Positions 41,888 to 51,359 of a DNA stretch of 64,000 nucleotides are shown here, one piece after another. Below the pieces are notes generated by a model. It was given only the letters and a program-made list of their open reading frames with translations. It had not been told where the DNA came from and searched no databases. Position numbers and translations under genes: made by a program. The DNA comes from an uncultured Gemmatimonadales bacterium (GTDB lineage: Bacteria > Gemmatimonadota > Gemmatimonadetes > Longimicrobiales > Gaopeijiaceae): the NCBI GenBank assembly GCA_937919655.1, contig CALFPJ010000057.1, positions 1-64,000 of the forward strand. The letters are read 5' to 3'. Each line of letters starts with the position of its first letter. Position 1 is the first letter of the stretch.

Positions 41888-43213
41888 TCAACCTAATTGG
41901 GCCGTGCCCAACACGTCGGTCAGCAACCACCATACGGCGGCTGCCATCACCGCTGTTGGCACGACCCAAAGAAGCCAGTGAATCAGGGCGCGGTCCGAGA
42001 GAGACGGATCGGTTCCTGCGATCTGTTCCAAGAGTGTTGCGCGGCTCATCACCCACCCTACGGTCAGCACTGCGATCAGAGCCCCAACGGTTTGATCCCC
42101 AGATCCGAACGTGAGATCCCACGGCACGAAGATCTCAAGATTGATCATGGGCGGCAGCGCGAGGAGCATAGACACGCCCAAGACCGTCCAGGTCGCCCGT
42201 TTCCGAGACCATCCCAAGCTGTCTGTGAAGCTCGCCACGAGTACCTCGTACGCTGCGATGCCGGACAGCAACGCCGCGCCCGCGAGCCTGACGAAAAACA
42301 AAGCCCCAAAAATCCAGCCGCCGGGGATCTGTGCGAAGACCGCAGGGAGCGTGACGAACAACAGTCCGGGCCCAGAGCCAGGCTCGAGCCCAAGCGCGAA
42401 CACCGCCGGAAAGATCGCGAGTCCCGCCGACAGTCCGGCGCCCGTGTCCCCCATGACCGTCCATGTCGCGTCAGAGCGAATGTTGGCTTCCGCGCCGAGG
42501 TAGGAGGCGTACACCACCATCAAGGTCCCGCCTAGGCCGACGGAGAAGACCACCTGACCCAGTGCCTCGATGGCCACGGTCGGGGTGATGTGACTCGGTT
42601 CAAACGCTAAGAGCCAGCGGATCCCTTCACCCGCGCCGGGCAGTGTCACAGATCACACGATCACGATCAGCAGCGTCACGAACAACATCGCCGTCAGGAT
42701 CATGGGCGCTCGCTCAATGCCGCGTCGGATGCCGCGCAGAACGACCCACGCTTCGGTCAACAACACCATAGACGTGAAGCCGATCTGCAGACCCATCGAC
42801 TTGGCCGAAAAGCTCGTCTCCGGTGGCAGGATCTGCGACGCGTCGAAGGGCCGTCCGAAGGGCGCCGCGAGCTCCGTAATGGCGTGATAGACCACCCAGC
42901 CGATCGCGTTCGTGTAATAGGCCACCGCCGACCACGTCACCATCACCAGCAAACAGCCCACGCCCTTGCCGCCGGGTACCCCGAGGGCGTGGAACTCCCC
43001 GAGTGTGCCGAGTCGTGTGTGCCGACCGAGCGACCACTCGCCCATGGGGGCCGGGACCGCCACGAGCGCTGCGATCAGCAAGTAGAGCAGTATGAAGGCC
43101 GCCCCGCCGAACTGTCCGACCATGTAGGAGAAGCGCCACACGTTCCCCAGGCCGACGGCCAGCCCGATGGCCAGCCCGCCGAACCGGCTGCCGAACGTCT
43201 CGCGCTGTGTCAT
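41888..43213 (-). pseudogene. Sodium:neurotransmitter symporter family transporter interrupted by TGA
   Basis: Sodium-dependent amino-acid-type transporter (NSS/SNF, LeuT fold). The first half (start 43213) has the canonical TM1 GLGNVWRFSYMVGQFGGAAF. At codon 187 (42653-42655) there is an in-frame TGA, after which the same frame continues with SVTLPGAGEGIRWLL, the expected sequence before TM6, and runs intact to 41888. The total is about 441 codons, a normal size. The homologous position is often Arg (CGA to TGA would be one transition). Either it is a recent nonsense mutation or a sequencing error. An internal GTG at 42649 might restart a C-terminal half, but half a LeuT fold would not work. 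Confidence 0.88.
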
Positions 43214-43273
43214 GGGCGCGTCACCGCGTCACGATCTCCGCAGCCGTGCGTTGCGGCACCAGGGAGGCGCCCA

Positions 43274-43402
43274 TCAGCGCGGCCCGATCACGGCGGCGAG
43301 GGCGTCGAGTGCCAGGTCCACATCATCCGTCGTGTTGTAGAAGTGGGGCGTCAGCCGAATCGCGGGGCCGCGCGCCGAGGCGATGAATCCCCGAGCCCGC
43401 AT
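43274..43402 (-). pseudogene. C-terminal fragment of class V aminotransferase-fold gene
   Basis: About 42 codons (RARGFIASARGPAIRLTPHFYN and onward to VIGPR) match the C-terminal end of the aminotransferase-fold family, including the complete gene at 10109-11389 (AASRGG then IRFSPHFYNSHSDVE). Everything upstream is missing: at 43402-43407 the sequence switches abruptly to a PIN-domain gene on the other strand. It is a clear deletion scar. Confidence 0.8.
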
Positions 43403-43754
43403 CGCCGCTTCTGCCGAGTTGCTCGACCGGCTCGAGGTGTCGAGGCGAGGGGCGTTTGTGGCTTGGCACAGCATCTCAAACCTCTGTTATCTGGTTGCTC
43501 CTCAGCGGGGCGCGGTAGACACTCAAGCCTTCGTCGGGGAACTCACAACCTTTGTGGCCGTGGCCCCCACCGATACCGAGTCCCTCAGCTTCGCGACCAC
43601 GCTCCCCATGGATGATTTCGAGGACGCTATGCAGGTGGCCGCCGCGCGCGCCTGCGGCGCCGACCTCATCGTGACCAGAAACGTACGCGACTACGCGGCC
43701 TCGCCGATTCCGGCTATGACGCCGGCTGAGGCGCTGACCGTGATCGGACGGTAG
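43383..43754 (+). pseudogene. PIN-domain toxin gene lacking its 5' end
   Basis: From 43407 the frame matches a VapC-like PIN protein: ASAELLDRLE, GAFVAWHSISNLCYLVA, LPMDDFEDAMQVAAARA and GADLIVTRNVRDYAASPIPA. The usual first strand with the catalytic Asp (LDTNVxLD) is missing and replaced by eight codons that belong to the aminotransferase fragment on the other strand. An ATG at 43383 would still allow translation, but the product lacks one of the four acidic residues of the nuclease site. No antitoxin gene is adjacent. Remnant of a toxin-antitoxin locus. Confidence 0.8.
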
Positions 43755-43824
43755 GTCCCAGGCCCGAGGGCATCGTATTACCCGTCAGCTAGTTGATGCC
43801 CCCCGCCTGCGTTAACCTCAATAT

Positions 43825-44185
<361 letters not shown>

Positions 44186-44192
44186 AACTGAC

Positions 44193-44224
44193 GGCGCCCG
44201 TCGCGAAAGCGGCGGGCGCCGACT
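44193..44224 (+). terminator. rnpB 3' hairpin
   Basis: 12-bp stem GGCGCCCGTCGC (44193-44204) with GCGGCGGGCGCC (44209-44220, one G-T pair) and a GAAA tetraloop, 7 bases after the RNase P RNA. A weak pyrimidine run (ACTCTTTCCC) follows. Probable terminator. Confidence 0.7.
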
Positions 44225-44286
44225 CTTTCCCAGGGCCCCGCCTAGCTTGACCCCCCGCCTCGATTGGCGATCTTCAGCCTCGCAAA

Positions 44287-44359
44287 GCGCCTGTAGCTCA
44301 GGGGATAGAGCGCGTGCCTCCGGAGCACGAGGTCGTAGGTTCGATTCCTACCAGGCGCG
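44287..44359 (+). tRNA. tRNA-Arg (anticodon CCG)
   Basis: 73 nt cloverleaf: acceptor GCGCCTG (44287-44293) with CAGGCGC (44352-44358), D arm AGCTCAGGGGATAGAGC, anticodon stem CGTGC/GCACG with loop CTCCGGA, so anticodon CCG reads CGG, and T arm GTAGG TTCGATT CCTAC. No CCA is encoded (the base after the discriminator G is T). A strong terminator follows directly. Confidence 0.95.
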
Positions 44360-44360
44360 T

Positions 44361-44399
44361 AAAACGTCGAGGTCCCAGTGAGGGCCTCGACGTTTTTTT
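44361..44399 (+). terminator. Intrinsic terminator after tRNA-Arg
   Basis: Stem AAAACGTCGAGG (44361-44372) with CCTCGACGTTTT (44385-44396), 12-base loop, then T-run to 44399. It starts 1 base after the tRNA gene. Confidence 0.92.
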
Positions 44400-44537
44400 G
44401 TTTCTCGGGGACCGATTTCGCGCCTGTTTCAGGACGAGCGGCCAGTGAGGTGTTCCGAAGACTGACCAAATCATTCCGGGCGGCGGGCCAAACCCGACGT
44501 TTGGGGCGCTGATTAAGCAGGGACCCGCATCGCAACC

Positions 44538-45929
44538 CTAACTCACCTTCTTCAGCCGCAGGATCCCCCCGCCCAAGAATGTCACCCCCACGATCCTGCC
44601 GCCCTCGCGCGTGAAGGTCATCTCGGAGGTGCCACGCTTCCACGTAAGACCACCCTGGTAGTCAGCCTTCGCCGCCGTGCCACCCCGCACGGAAACGGCG
44701 AGCCCGCCGTCCTCCACGCTGATCGACACCGTGATGTCCGGCCCACGTGCAGCTCCAGTGTACTCACCGACGAAGTCATCGAGCGAACCCGAGTACGTCT
44801 CGGACACGGGCTCGGGCGGCTCGACCGGACCCAGCACCGCCTGCACGAGCGCGCTGGTCAGCGCCCCGACGTTCGCCCCGGTGGAGTTCTGCACGCCGAC
44901 GACGATCAAGCGCTCCTCTGGGAAGTACATCCCAGACGACACGAAGCCGTTGATGCCTCCATTGTGCGCGATCTGGCGGGTGTCGCCGCGCATGCTGATC
45001 ACGAGCCCCATTGCATACGTCATGGGCCACCCGTCCTCGAGTGGCATGGGTGTGATCATCTTCTCGTACGACTCGGCGCTGAGCAGCTCGCCGCCGTGGA
45101 GCGCCTGGTTCCATCGCACGAGGTCACCCACTGTGGAGCAGAGTGATCCCGCCGCATAGGGCCAGGTATGATCCAGGTAGGCCGCCCGAATAAGCTGGCC
45201 CGGCCCGGCCGCGTCGTACCCGTGGGCCCGATTGGCGCGTACCGCACTTTCGCTGCAGTAGTACGAGTCGTTCATCCCGAGTGGCTCAAAGATCCTCTGC
45301 GCGACGAATTCCTCATAGCTCATTTCGGAGACCGCCTCGATGATGAGCCCGAGCAGGAAGTAGCCTGAATTGTTGTAGATGTGGGCTGTACCGGGCTCGA
45401 AATGGACCGGCTCATTTTCGAGAAGCCGGACGAGGGTGTCACGGGGCAGCTTGCGAGGGGTCAATTCCCCGAAAGCCTGCGGCATCTCGGTGTAGCCTTT
45501 GATCCCCGAGGTGTGATCAAGAAGGCGGCGCAGCGGAATCGTGCGGCCCTGGGTGTCGAAGTCGATGTACTGCGTGAAGTCTGCATCGAGATCGAGTTTG
45601 TCTTCCTCGACCAGAAGCATGACCGACGCGGAGGTGAACTGCTTCGTGACCGAGCCAATTTCGAAACTCGCGTTGGCCGGCGTCGGAATCATCCATTCGA
45701 GGTCGACGTAGCCGTAGCCTCTCTCGAGCAGCGTCACGCCATCCTTTACGACCGCCACGGCTACTCCGGGGACCATCTCGTTCTGGACCCAGGCGCGCGC
45801 CACCGAGTCCAACGTCGATACAAGGGTGCCCCGATCCGATTGTCCGGCCGCAACAGCGGGAATGATCCAGAGCAGACAGGCCGCGGTGAGCGAGCGGAGA
45901 AGGACAGTCAAGCGTGTCTCGTCGATCAT
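44538..45929 (-). CDS. Serine hydrolase, beta-lactamase/D-aminopeptidase-like
   Basis: 463 residues, Sec signal about 1-29. Active-site motifs: Ser93 and Lys96 in IGSVTKQFTS, Tyr-Asn-Asn in [12 protein letters not shown], and HNGG in QIAHNGGINGF replacing the KTG box. The C-terminal lipocalin-like domain (about 370-463) ends DGGLAVSVRG then FLGGGILRLKKV. It lies 8 bases downstream of another hydrolase of the same fold on the same strand, clearly a tandem co-transcribed pair. Likely acts on D-amino-acid or cell-wall-type peptides in the periplasm. Confidence 0.9.
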   Translation of the reverse strand: MIDETRLTVLLRSLTAACLLWIIPAVAAGQSDRGTLVSTLDSVARAWVQNEMVPGVAVAVVKDGVTLLERGYGYVDLEWMIPTPANASFEIGSVTKQFTSASVMLLVEEDKLDLDADFTQYIDFDTQGRTIPLRRLLDHTSGIKGYTEMPQAFGELTPRKLPRDTLVRLLENEPVHFEPGTAHIYNNSGYFLLGLIIEAVSEMSYEEFVAQRIFEPLGMNDSYYCSESAVRANRAHGYDAAGPGQLIRAAYLDHTWPYAAGSLCSTVGDLVRWNQALHGGELLSAESYEKMITPMPLEDGWPMTYAMGLVISMRGDTRQIAHNGGINGFVSSGMYFPEERLIVVGVQNSTGANVGALTSALVQAVLGPVEPPEPVSETYSGSLDDFVGEYTGAARGPDITVSISVEDGGLAVSVRGGTAAKADYQGGLTWKRGTSEMTFTREGGRIVGVTFLGGGILRLKKVS

Positions 45930-45937
45930 GGCGACCC

Positions 45938-47383
45938 CTACCTCACCCGCACCGAGTAGGAATCCCCCGTGACCATCCGCACGACCACGCCGTCCTCCTC
46001 CACGAACCGAACGATCTCGCCCACCGGGCCTCCACCTGTGGGTGCCATCATGCGAAACGTCCCGTCGCCGATCGGCTCAAGATAGGTAGGCTCCCCGATG
46101 CTAGTGGCCCAAGGATTCATCGTCACAAGGCGCTCGTTCATGACCAAGACTCTTGTCTCTCCGCCTCGGCTCCGGTACGTACCCGCGAATCGTGCCCAGG
46201 CGGGATTCCAGGCTGCGATTGCGGGCTTCGTGGCGGTCGCGGATGCCACGGCCTCGCCGACGGTGCTCATGAGCTGCTGCGCGATCTGAGAAGGGTTCGA
46301 GTCGCCGGTGTTGGTGAGGACGATCACGCCGACCTTAGAGTCGAGCTGAATCGAGGTGTTAGTCGTGTAGCCGGGATATCCTCCACCGTGGCCTACGAAG
46401 AGTTTGTCGTCGACGCGGCGCACGCTGAATCCGATGCCCTGTCCGCTCGTCCACGTGTTTTCGAGCATGCGCACCCGGTGCATTTCCCGAAGCGATCCGG
46501 TGCTCAGTAGCCGGTCCCCACCACGGGTGCCCGTCCTAAACTGCGCAGAGACGAACCGGGCCATGTCTTCCACGGTCGAGGTGAGTCCCGTCGCGGCGGC
46601 CATGCCGCGCGCGTCCACGAACGGAAAGACCTCACGGGATCCATCCGGCATTCGGTTGCCGTAGCCGGTCGCCATTTTCGAGTCGGCCACATCGACACTG
46701 GATGAACTCATGCCGAGAGGTGTGAAGATATTCTGTCGCAAGTAATCCGCCCACCGCACCCCGCTGACCTCTTCCACAACCATCCCGGCGATCGTGTAGG
46801 CCAGGTTCGAGTACTTCCAGCGGACCTCGGGCGCGAAAGGTGCCTGTCGATCGGGCATCAGAGAGCGCACCTCCTCGGCGGTCGGAAACTCGAAATCGGT
46901 CCAATGCGAACCGGCTTCGCGAGGGAGGCCAGAACTATGGGTGAGTAGGTGCTCGATCGTGACGGGCGGATCGTCTGAGGCTGCACCCTGGAAGGTGAAC
47001 CACGGCAGGTAATCCGTAACCGGGTCATCTAGCCGGATCCTGCCCTGCTCTCTGAGCTGCATGATCGAAGTGGCTGTAAAGAGCTTGCTGTGCGACGCCA
47101 TGCGGAATCGCGTATCGGTCTCCATGCGCCGACCCGACTCGAGGTCCGCATGCCCGAAGCCCTTGGCCCAAACCAGGTCATCGCCCGAGACGACGCCTAC
47201 AACGACGCCCGGTAGTCCACGGATCTCGATCTGGCCATCGAGCCAGGCGGAGAAAAGGTCGATCTGGGCCTGGACTTCGGGAGTCGCGGTGGGCGACTGG
47301 GCGGAGGCGCGAATCGAGATGGCGGCGGTGGCGAGACCGACGAGCAGGATCGACAGAATCGCGGTGCGGTGCAGTGCGCGCAT
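45938..47383 (-). CDS. Serine hydrolase, beta-lactamase-related
   Basis: 481 residues, Sec signal about 1-29. Motifs: Ser97 and Lys100 in RMASHSKLFTA, Tyr-Ser-Asn in WKYSNLAYTIAG, and HGG in VGHGGGYPGY. The last part (about 385-481) is the lipocalin-like domain of the family. It is upstream member of a two-gene unit with the next hydrolase (8-base gap). The two are only distantly alike, so they are old paralogues or a recruited pair rather than a fresh duplication. Confidence 0.9.
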   Translation of the reverse strand: MRALHRTAILSILLVGLATAAISIRASAQSPTATPEVQAQIDLFSAWLDGQIEIRGLPGVVVGVVSGDDLVWAKGFGHADLESGRRMETDTRFRMASHSKLFTATSIMQLREQGRIRLDDPVTDYLPWFTFQGAASDDPPVTIEHLLTHSSGLPREAGSHWTDFEFPTAEEVRSLMPDRQAPFAPEVRWKYSNLAYTIAGMVVEEVSGVRWADYLRQNIFTPLGMSSSSVDVADSKMATGYGNRMPDGSREVFPFVDARGMAAATGLTSTVEDMARFVSAQFRTGTRGGDRLLSTGSLREMHRVRMLENTWTSGQGIGFSVRRVDDKLFVGHGGGYPGYTTNTSIQLDSKVGVIVLTNTGDSNPSQIAQQLMSTVGEAVASATATKPAIAAWNPAWARFAGTYRSRGGETRVLVMNERLVTMNPWATSIGEPTYLEPIGDGTFRMMAPTGGGPVGEIVRFVEEDGVVVRMVTGDSYSVRVR

Positions 47384-47772
47384 GAATTACCTCGTGGGTG
47401 AAGAGCCAAACGGGGTCTGAGACACCAGGGCCCATCGTGTGATAGTAGGCGGGTGAGGGGGTAACGCGCGAGGCGTGGGAGTCGGGGCGCCGCTTCAGGG
47501 GATCCATCTCGCCGCGAAGCGCTACATTGGGCTGTATTGATACATCCATTCTTGCCGTGATGATGGTCCTCTCTCGGTGCGCCGTGGTCACTCCTCCTGG
47601 GGAGTCCCGTGGCGTTCCATCCGCGCCGGGTTGTGATGGGGACGCAGTGATCTCTACGAGGTCGTGCTCGTGGACGGCGAACGACCGGAATCTGGCGCGC
47701 AGATCTGGTATCCGGGCCTCGTGTGTGGTGACCGGTCGGATTCGACTCGTAGCGTACCGCAGGGAACCGGCG
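47384..47772. other. Intergenic stretch with an operator-like palindrome
   Basis: About 390 bases with no intact gene. TGTAT at 47533-47537 and ATACA at 47540-47544 form a perfect palindrome with a 2-base centre, a shape used by several repressors. Its downstream part may contain the scrambled 5' portion of the beta-propeller remnant that follows, but I cannot align it. Confidence 0.4.
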
Positions 47773-48106
47773 CCTGACCTCCCCGGAAGCCAAGGGGCTG
47801 TTCAAGGAGAGGCCGTCGTAGGCGAATCGACTCGCGTGGGGGTGGCCGGAGAATTTGCCCTCGTTCGTGGAAATGGTGATCGACAGCGAGGGGGTGCTCT
47901 GGCTGCGCGCGTTCTCGGTAGATGCCGACGCTCCAAACGTATGGTCGCTGATGGACCCGAAGGCCGGCTACCTCGGCGATATCGAACTCCCCGCGCGTCA
48001 CTCGCTACTAGCGGTCGGAGCAGACGATCTGCTCATGCTGGCGGCCGATGACTTGGGCGTGCAGAGAGTCGTGATGATTGATCTCGACCGCCGAAGTAAC
48101 CCGTAG
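47773..48106 (+). pseudogene. 3' remnant of a six-bladed beta-propeller-type gene
   Basis: One frame reads LTSPEAKGLFKERPS, then TAG (47819-47821), then ANRLAWGWPENLPSFVE and MVIDSEGVLWLRAF, ending in VVMIDLDRRSNP. This pattern (short helix, EVxxDxxGxLWxR strand, GxxELP strand and a closing strand) is that of the C-terminal end of the six-bladed beta-propeller proteins common in this kind of genome. The rest of the gene is absent or frameshifted upstream (another in-frame TAG at about 47750). A TTG at 47855 could start an 83-residue piece, but that would be a fraction of one domain. Confidence 0.55.
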
Positions 48107-48217
48107 CGAGGTCCCGTACTCGTGAATTCCTCAGGGGAAATTCCGACACCGCGTCCGTCTGAGTAGGCAAGAAGGCCCTGCAAAAGGCCATGTCGCCAGA
48201 CCTGAAGGAGTACCCCA

Positions 48218-48838
48218 ATGTTCAAGCCCATGGTCTCCCTCGTCTTATCTGTCTCGCGTTGTACTGTGGCTCTGACGCTCGCCCTCATCCTGGGAGCGTG
48301 TGGAGATGGGACCGGCCCAGAAGATGAGGGCAGTTTGTCCCAGGTAGAGGCGCAGGCGCTGAGTTCGATCATCATCAGCCAAGGGCTACTCACCGGGTTC
48401 TCGGGCCTTTCTGGGCTTCAGGTCGACGGCCCCGCCCTGGTTCCAATCACGATCAATGAATCTTTGAACAACACCGCGCCGTGTGACCTCGGAGGATCGG
48501 TCTCCATTCAAGGAGCCATGAGCGGCTCCGTTGAGTCGGACACGTTTACCGGGACCATTGATATGAACTTCACGGAGGTCCACCAGGCATGCTCTCTGAG
48601 CGACCCTGTCAGCGGCCTCCTGTTCACGATCGATGGCAGCCCGAACGTGACGTTCACGATGGAGATGCGCTTCCTCTCCGACTTCAACCAGAGTTACTCG
48701 GGCGCCTTTTCCGGCAACCTCCGCTGGGCGACGGCGGGGCGGGTTGGCGCGTGCTCTGTCCAGATTCAGTTCTCCGGTTCCACGGCATCCCCCGGCAGCG
48801 ATTCACTGAGCGGGACCGTCTGCGGGCAATCGTTCTGA
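48218..48838 (+). CDS. Hypothetical beta-rich lipoprotein
   Basis: 206 residues. AAGGAG stands 8 bases before the ATG. Lipoprotein signal with Cys about 28 in LILGACGDGTGPE. The mature part is Ser/Gly/Thr-rich with alternating strands (GSVSIQGAMSGSVE, TGTIDMNFTEVHQAC, NVTFTMEMRF, SVQIQFSGSTAS) and four Cys that could form two disulfides (positions near 89, 125, 178 and 203). The architecture suggests a beta-barrel-like or lipid-binding outer-membrane lipoprotein. I do not recognise a family. Monocistronic, followed by a strong hairpin. Confidence 0.7.
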   Translation: MFKPMVSLVLSVSRCTVALTLALILGACGDGTGPEDEGSLSQVEAQALSSIIISQGLLTGFSGLSGLQVDGPALVPITINESLNNTAPCDLGGSVSIQGAMSGSVESDTFTGTIDMNFTEVHQACSLSDPVSGLLFTIDGSPNVTFTMEMRFLSDFNQSYSGAFSGNLRWATAGRVGACSVQIQFSGSTASPGSDSLSGTVCGQSF

Positions 48839-48841
48839 CGG

Positions 48842-48876
48842 GGTGACCGGCCGCCCTAGTGGGGCGGCCGGTCACC
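48842..48876 (+). terminator. Perfect 15-bp hairpin
   Basis: GGTGACCGGCCGCCC (48842-48856) pairs exactly with 48862-48876 around a TAGTG loop, 3 bases after the lipoprotein stop. There is no T-run, but the stem is very stable. Likely terminator or message-end structure. Confidence 0.6.
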
Positions 48877-48920
48877 TCCAGCCTGGCGCCACGAACCCAT
48901 CGCCGTTTTCTTCGTGGGCT

Positions 48921-51227
48921 ATGCACTATGTTTTGAGCTTCCGGGCGGTCTCCAAGACCGCATTCGCCTTGGCGGCGCCTTTGTTTTTCGCTCCCTGGGC
49001 ACTGGCCGCCCAGTCCGTACCGTCCGTGATCGGGCTGGAGGCGGGACTCGGCGCACCTGAGCCAACGGGCGTGCTCGATCTGCAACGCCTTTCCGGTCCC
49101 ATCGACGTCGACGGTTCCATCGACGAGGCTGCTTGGGCGGGTATCGACCCGCTCCCGCTGACGATGTACGAGCCCTCGTTCCGCGGAAGCAGCGACCGAC
49201 GAATCGATCTCCGCCTAGCGTACGACGATGAGGGCATCTACCTGGCCGCACGTTTCCACCATGACGATCCGAAGGACATTCGAGCCTACTCCCTAACCCG
49301 TGACCGTTGGTCCGGGGACGACGGCTTTGGACTCCTGCTCGACACGTTCAACGATGACGAGAATGCGATGCGCTTCGTTGGACTCCCGTTGGGCGCACAG
49401 ATGGACATGAGCATCACCGGAGACGGCCAGAGGGAGAACGGGGGCGCGGGCGGCCCGAGCGGCTCATCCTGGAACACGTTCTGGGACCTGAAGACGCGCA
49501 TCACTGAAGACGGATGGGAAGGGGAGATGCGCGTCCCTTTTTCAAGCCTGCGCTTCACAGAAGGTGAAGACGGGGCCGTCGTCATGGGCCTCATGGCCTA
49601 TGCCTACGAGCCCGCCACCGGCTCGCGATGGACCTTTCCTGCGATCCCACGTAGTCGACCCTACACGCAGGTTTCGGCTTGGCAGGATGTCCGACTCCGA
49701 GACGTAGCGCCGCGCAATCCCGTGTACCTAAGCTCCTATGTGTTGGGTGGGTCCACGCTGAGCACGGCGCTTCCGGAAGGCGCAAGCGCGTATGTGGCGG
49801 CCACCGAGCGAAAGTACGAAGTCGGTGGAGACCTCAAGATCACGCCGACGTCCAATCTCACACTTGATCTCACGGTTAATACTGATTTCGCTGCGGTCGA
49901 GGCGGATCAGCAGCAGGTGAATCTGACCCGATTCTCTTTGTTCTTCGATGAAAAGCGGCCGTTCTTCCAGGAGCGCGCCGGAATCTTCTCGTTCGAGACG
50001 GGCGCCGATCGCGGTGTGCTGTTTTACTCCCGCCGCATTGGGCTCTCAGACGGACAACCACTCCGCATTTTGGGTGGAGCCCGCCTTGTGGGTCGCGTTG
50101 GAGGCTGGGACGTGGGGCTGATCGAGATGCAGACGCAGGGCACGGCGGATCAAGCCTCGGAGAACTTTGGCGTGCTGAGGGCACGGCGGGCCGTGTTGAA
50201 TCAGAACTCGTATGTAGGCGGCATGGCCACGAGCCGCCTAGACGCGGATGGCATCTACAACGTCACCTACGGGCTGGACGGCCAGTTTCGAGTGAGTGGC
50301 GACGAATACGTCACGCTGAAGTGGCTGCAGACCATCCAGGGTGGCGACCCGGATAGCGACGCCGCTCTGGGAGGATTTGCCGCGGGCCGCGTCGTGGCCG
50401 ACTGGAGGCGTAGGCGGGTCGAAGGCTTCAGCTATCTGCAGAGCTTCGTGTGGTCCGGCGAAGCGTATGATCCTGGAGTCGGTTACGAATCTCGCCAGAA
50501 CTTCAGTCGGGCCCAGAGCGATTGGAGTTATCAGTGGTTCCCCGGAGAAGAATCGATCTTCCGTAGGGTCTGGGTCGGCGTTCAGGGCAACGCCTGGTGG
50601 CGCAACGCAGACCGCCATGTCGACACGGGTCAATTCGAGCCGTTCCTAACCCTGGAGTCGAAGCCGGGGATGACGCTGCGTGTGTCAACGAATACGACGT
50701 ATGAGGACGTCCCTGAGCCGTTCTCGCTTGGGGACGACGCCGGGGTTCCTGCTGGAAGTTATTGGGCCAACGAAGCAGAGGCGCGTTTCAGGGCCCCCCG
50801 CGGATGGCGGATCCAGCCCAACGTCACCGTGACAGGCGGCGACTTCTTCGACGGAACACGCGTTGGGCTTCGAACCGAGCTCAACTGGGCCGTGAATCGG
50901 TACTTCGAACTGAAGACCGGCTGGGATTGGAACAGAATCCGATTCGACGAACGGGGCCAAGAGTTCGACTCCAACCTCATGAGGGTCACCGCCCACGGGG
51001 CGTTGGACATCCATTTGTCGCTGGATGCCTTCGTTCAGTACAACTCGTTGACACAACAGGCCACCACGAACGCCCGGCTCCGCTACAACTTCCGCGAAGG
51101 TCAGGACCTGTGGCTCGTGTGGAACGAAGGTCTGAACCTGGACCGTGATGTGCTTGGGGCGCCGCGTCTCCCGCGGACCAACGCGCGGACGCTCACGATG
51201 AAGTACACGCATACGCTGGTCCTGTAG
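48921..51227 (+). CDS. DUF5916 outer-membrane protein with CBM9-like domain
   Basis: 768 residues. The ATG at 48921 gives a Sec signal (about 1-29); an upstream in-frame ATG would place it in the preceding terminator. N-terminal carbohydrate-binding family 9-like beta-sandwich (about 45-250: IDVDGSIDEAAWAGIDP, LRLAYDDEGIYLAARF, WNTFWDLKTRITEDGWEGEMRVPF), then a long DUF5916 barrel-type region (about 265-768) with LTVNTDFAAVEADQQQVNLTRFSLFF and EKRPFFQERAGIFSF, the family hallmark. Common in Bacteroidetes and Gemmatimonadota; sugar uptake or surface binding is assumed, not shown. Confidence 0.92.
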   Translation: MHYVLSFRAVSKTAFALAAPLFFAPWALAAQSVPSVIGLEAGLGAPEPTGVLDLQRLSGPIDVDGSIDEAAWAGIDPLPLTMYEPSFRGSSDRRIDLRLAYDDEGIYLAARFHHDDPKDIRAYSLTRDRWSGDDGFGLLLDTFNDDENAMRFVGLPLGAQMDMSITGDGQRENGGAGGPSGSSWNTFWDLKTRITEDGWEGEMRVPFSSLRFTEGEDGAVVMGLMAYAYEPATGSRWTFPAIPRSRPYTQVSAWQDVRLRDVAPRNPVYLSSYVLGGSTLSTALPEGASAYVAATERKYEVGGDLKITPTSNLTLDLTVNTDFAAVEADQQQVNLTRFSLFFDEKRPFFQERAGIFSFETGADRGVLFYSRRIGLSDGQPLRILGGARLVGRVGGWDVGLIEMQTQGTADQASENFGVLRARRAVLNQNSYVGGMATSRLDADGIYNVTYGLDGQFRVSGDEYVTLKWLQTIQGGDPDSDAALGGFAAGRVVADWRRRRVEGFSYLQSFVWSGEAYDPGVGYESRQNFSRAQSDWSYQWFPGEESIFRRVWVGVQGNAWWRNADRHVDTGQFEPFLTLESKPGMTLRVSTNTTYEDVPEPFSLGDDAGVPAGSYWANEAEARFRAPRGWRIQPNVTVTGGDFFDGTRVGLRTELNWAVNRYFELKTGWDWNRIRFDERGQEFDSNLMRVTAHGALDIHLSLDAFVQYNSLTQQATTNARLRYNFREGQDLWLVWNEGLNLDRDVLGAPRLPRTNARTLTMKYTHTLVL

Positions 51228-51248
51228 GGGCGCCATTCGCGGTAGGCA

Positions 51249-51286
51249 AACGGCCTCTCCCCAATGGCGGGGCCGGGGCCGTTTTG
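51249..51286. terminator. Hairpin between convergent genes
   Basis: Arms AAACGGCC (51249-51256) and GGCCGTTT (about 51275-51284) with an inner CCCC/GGGG stem, followed on the plus strand by TGCTTTG. It is located between the convergent DUF5916 and TauD-like genes. Confidence 0.55.
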
Positions 51287-51359
51287 CTTTGAAACCGTCC
51301 CCCTGGTCGGGGTGGCCCTTCTCGCGCCGATGCTGAGGGAGCCGTACTTCTTCCAACGC

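Noticed and set aside
44193-44399. CRISPR-like or attachment-site repeats next to tRNA-Arg
   Set aside because: The hairpins are terminators of rnpB and the tRNA. I found no repeated 3' tRNA end and no integrase gene nearby.
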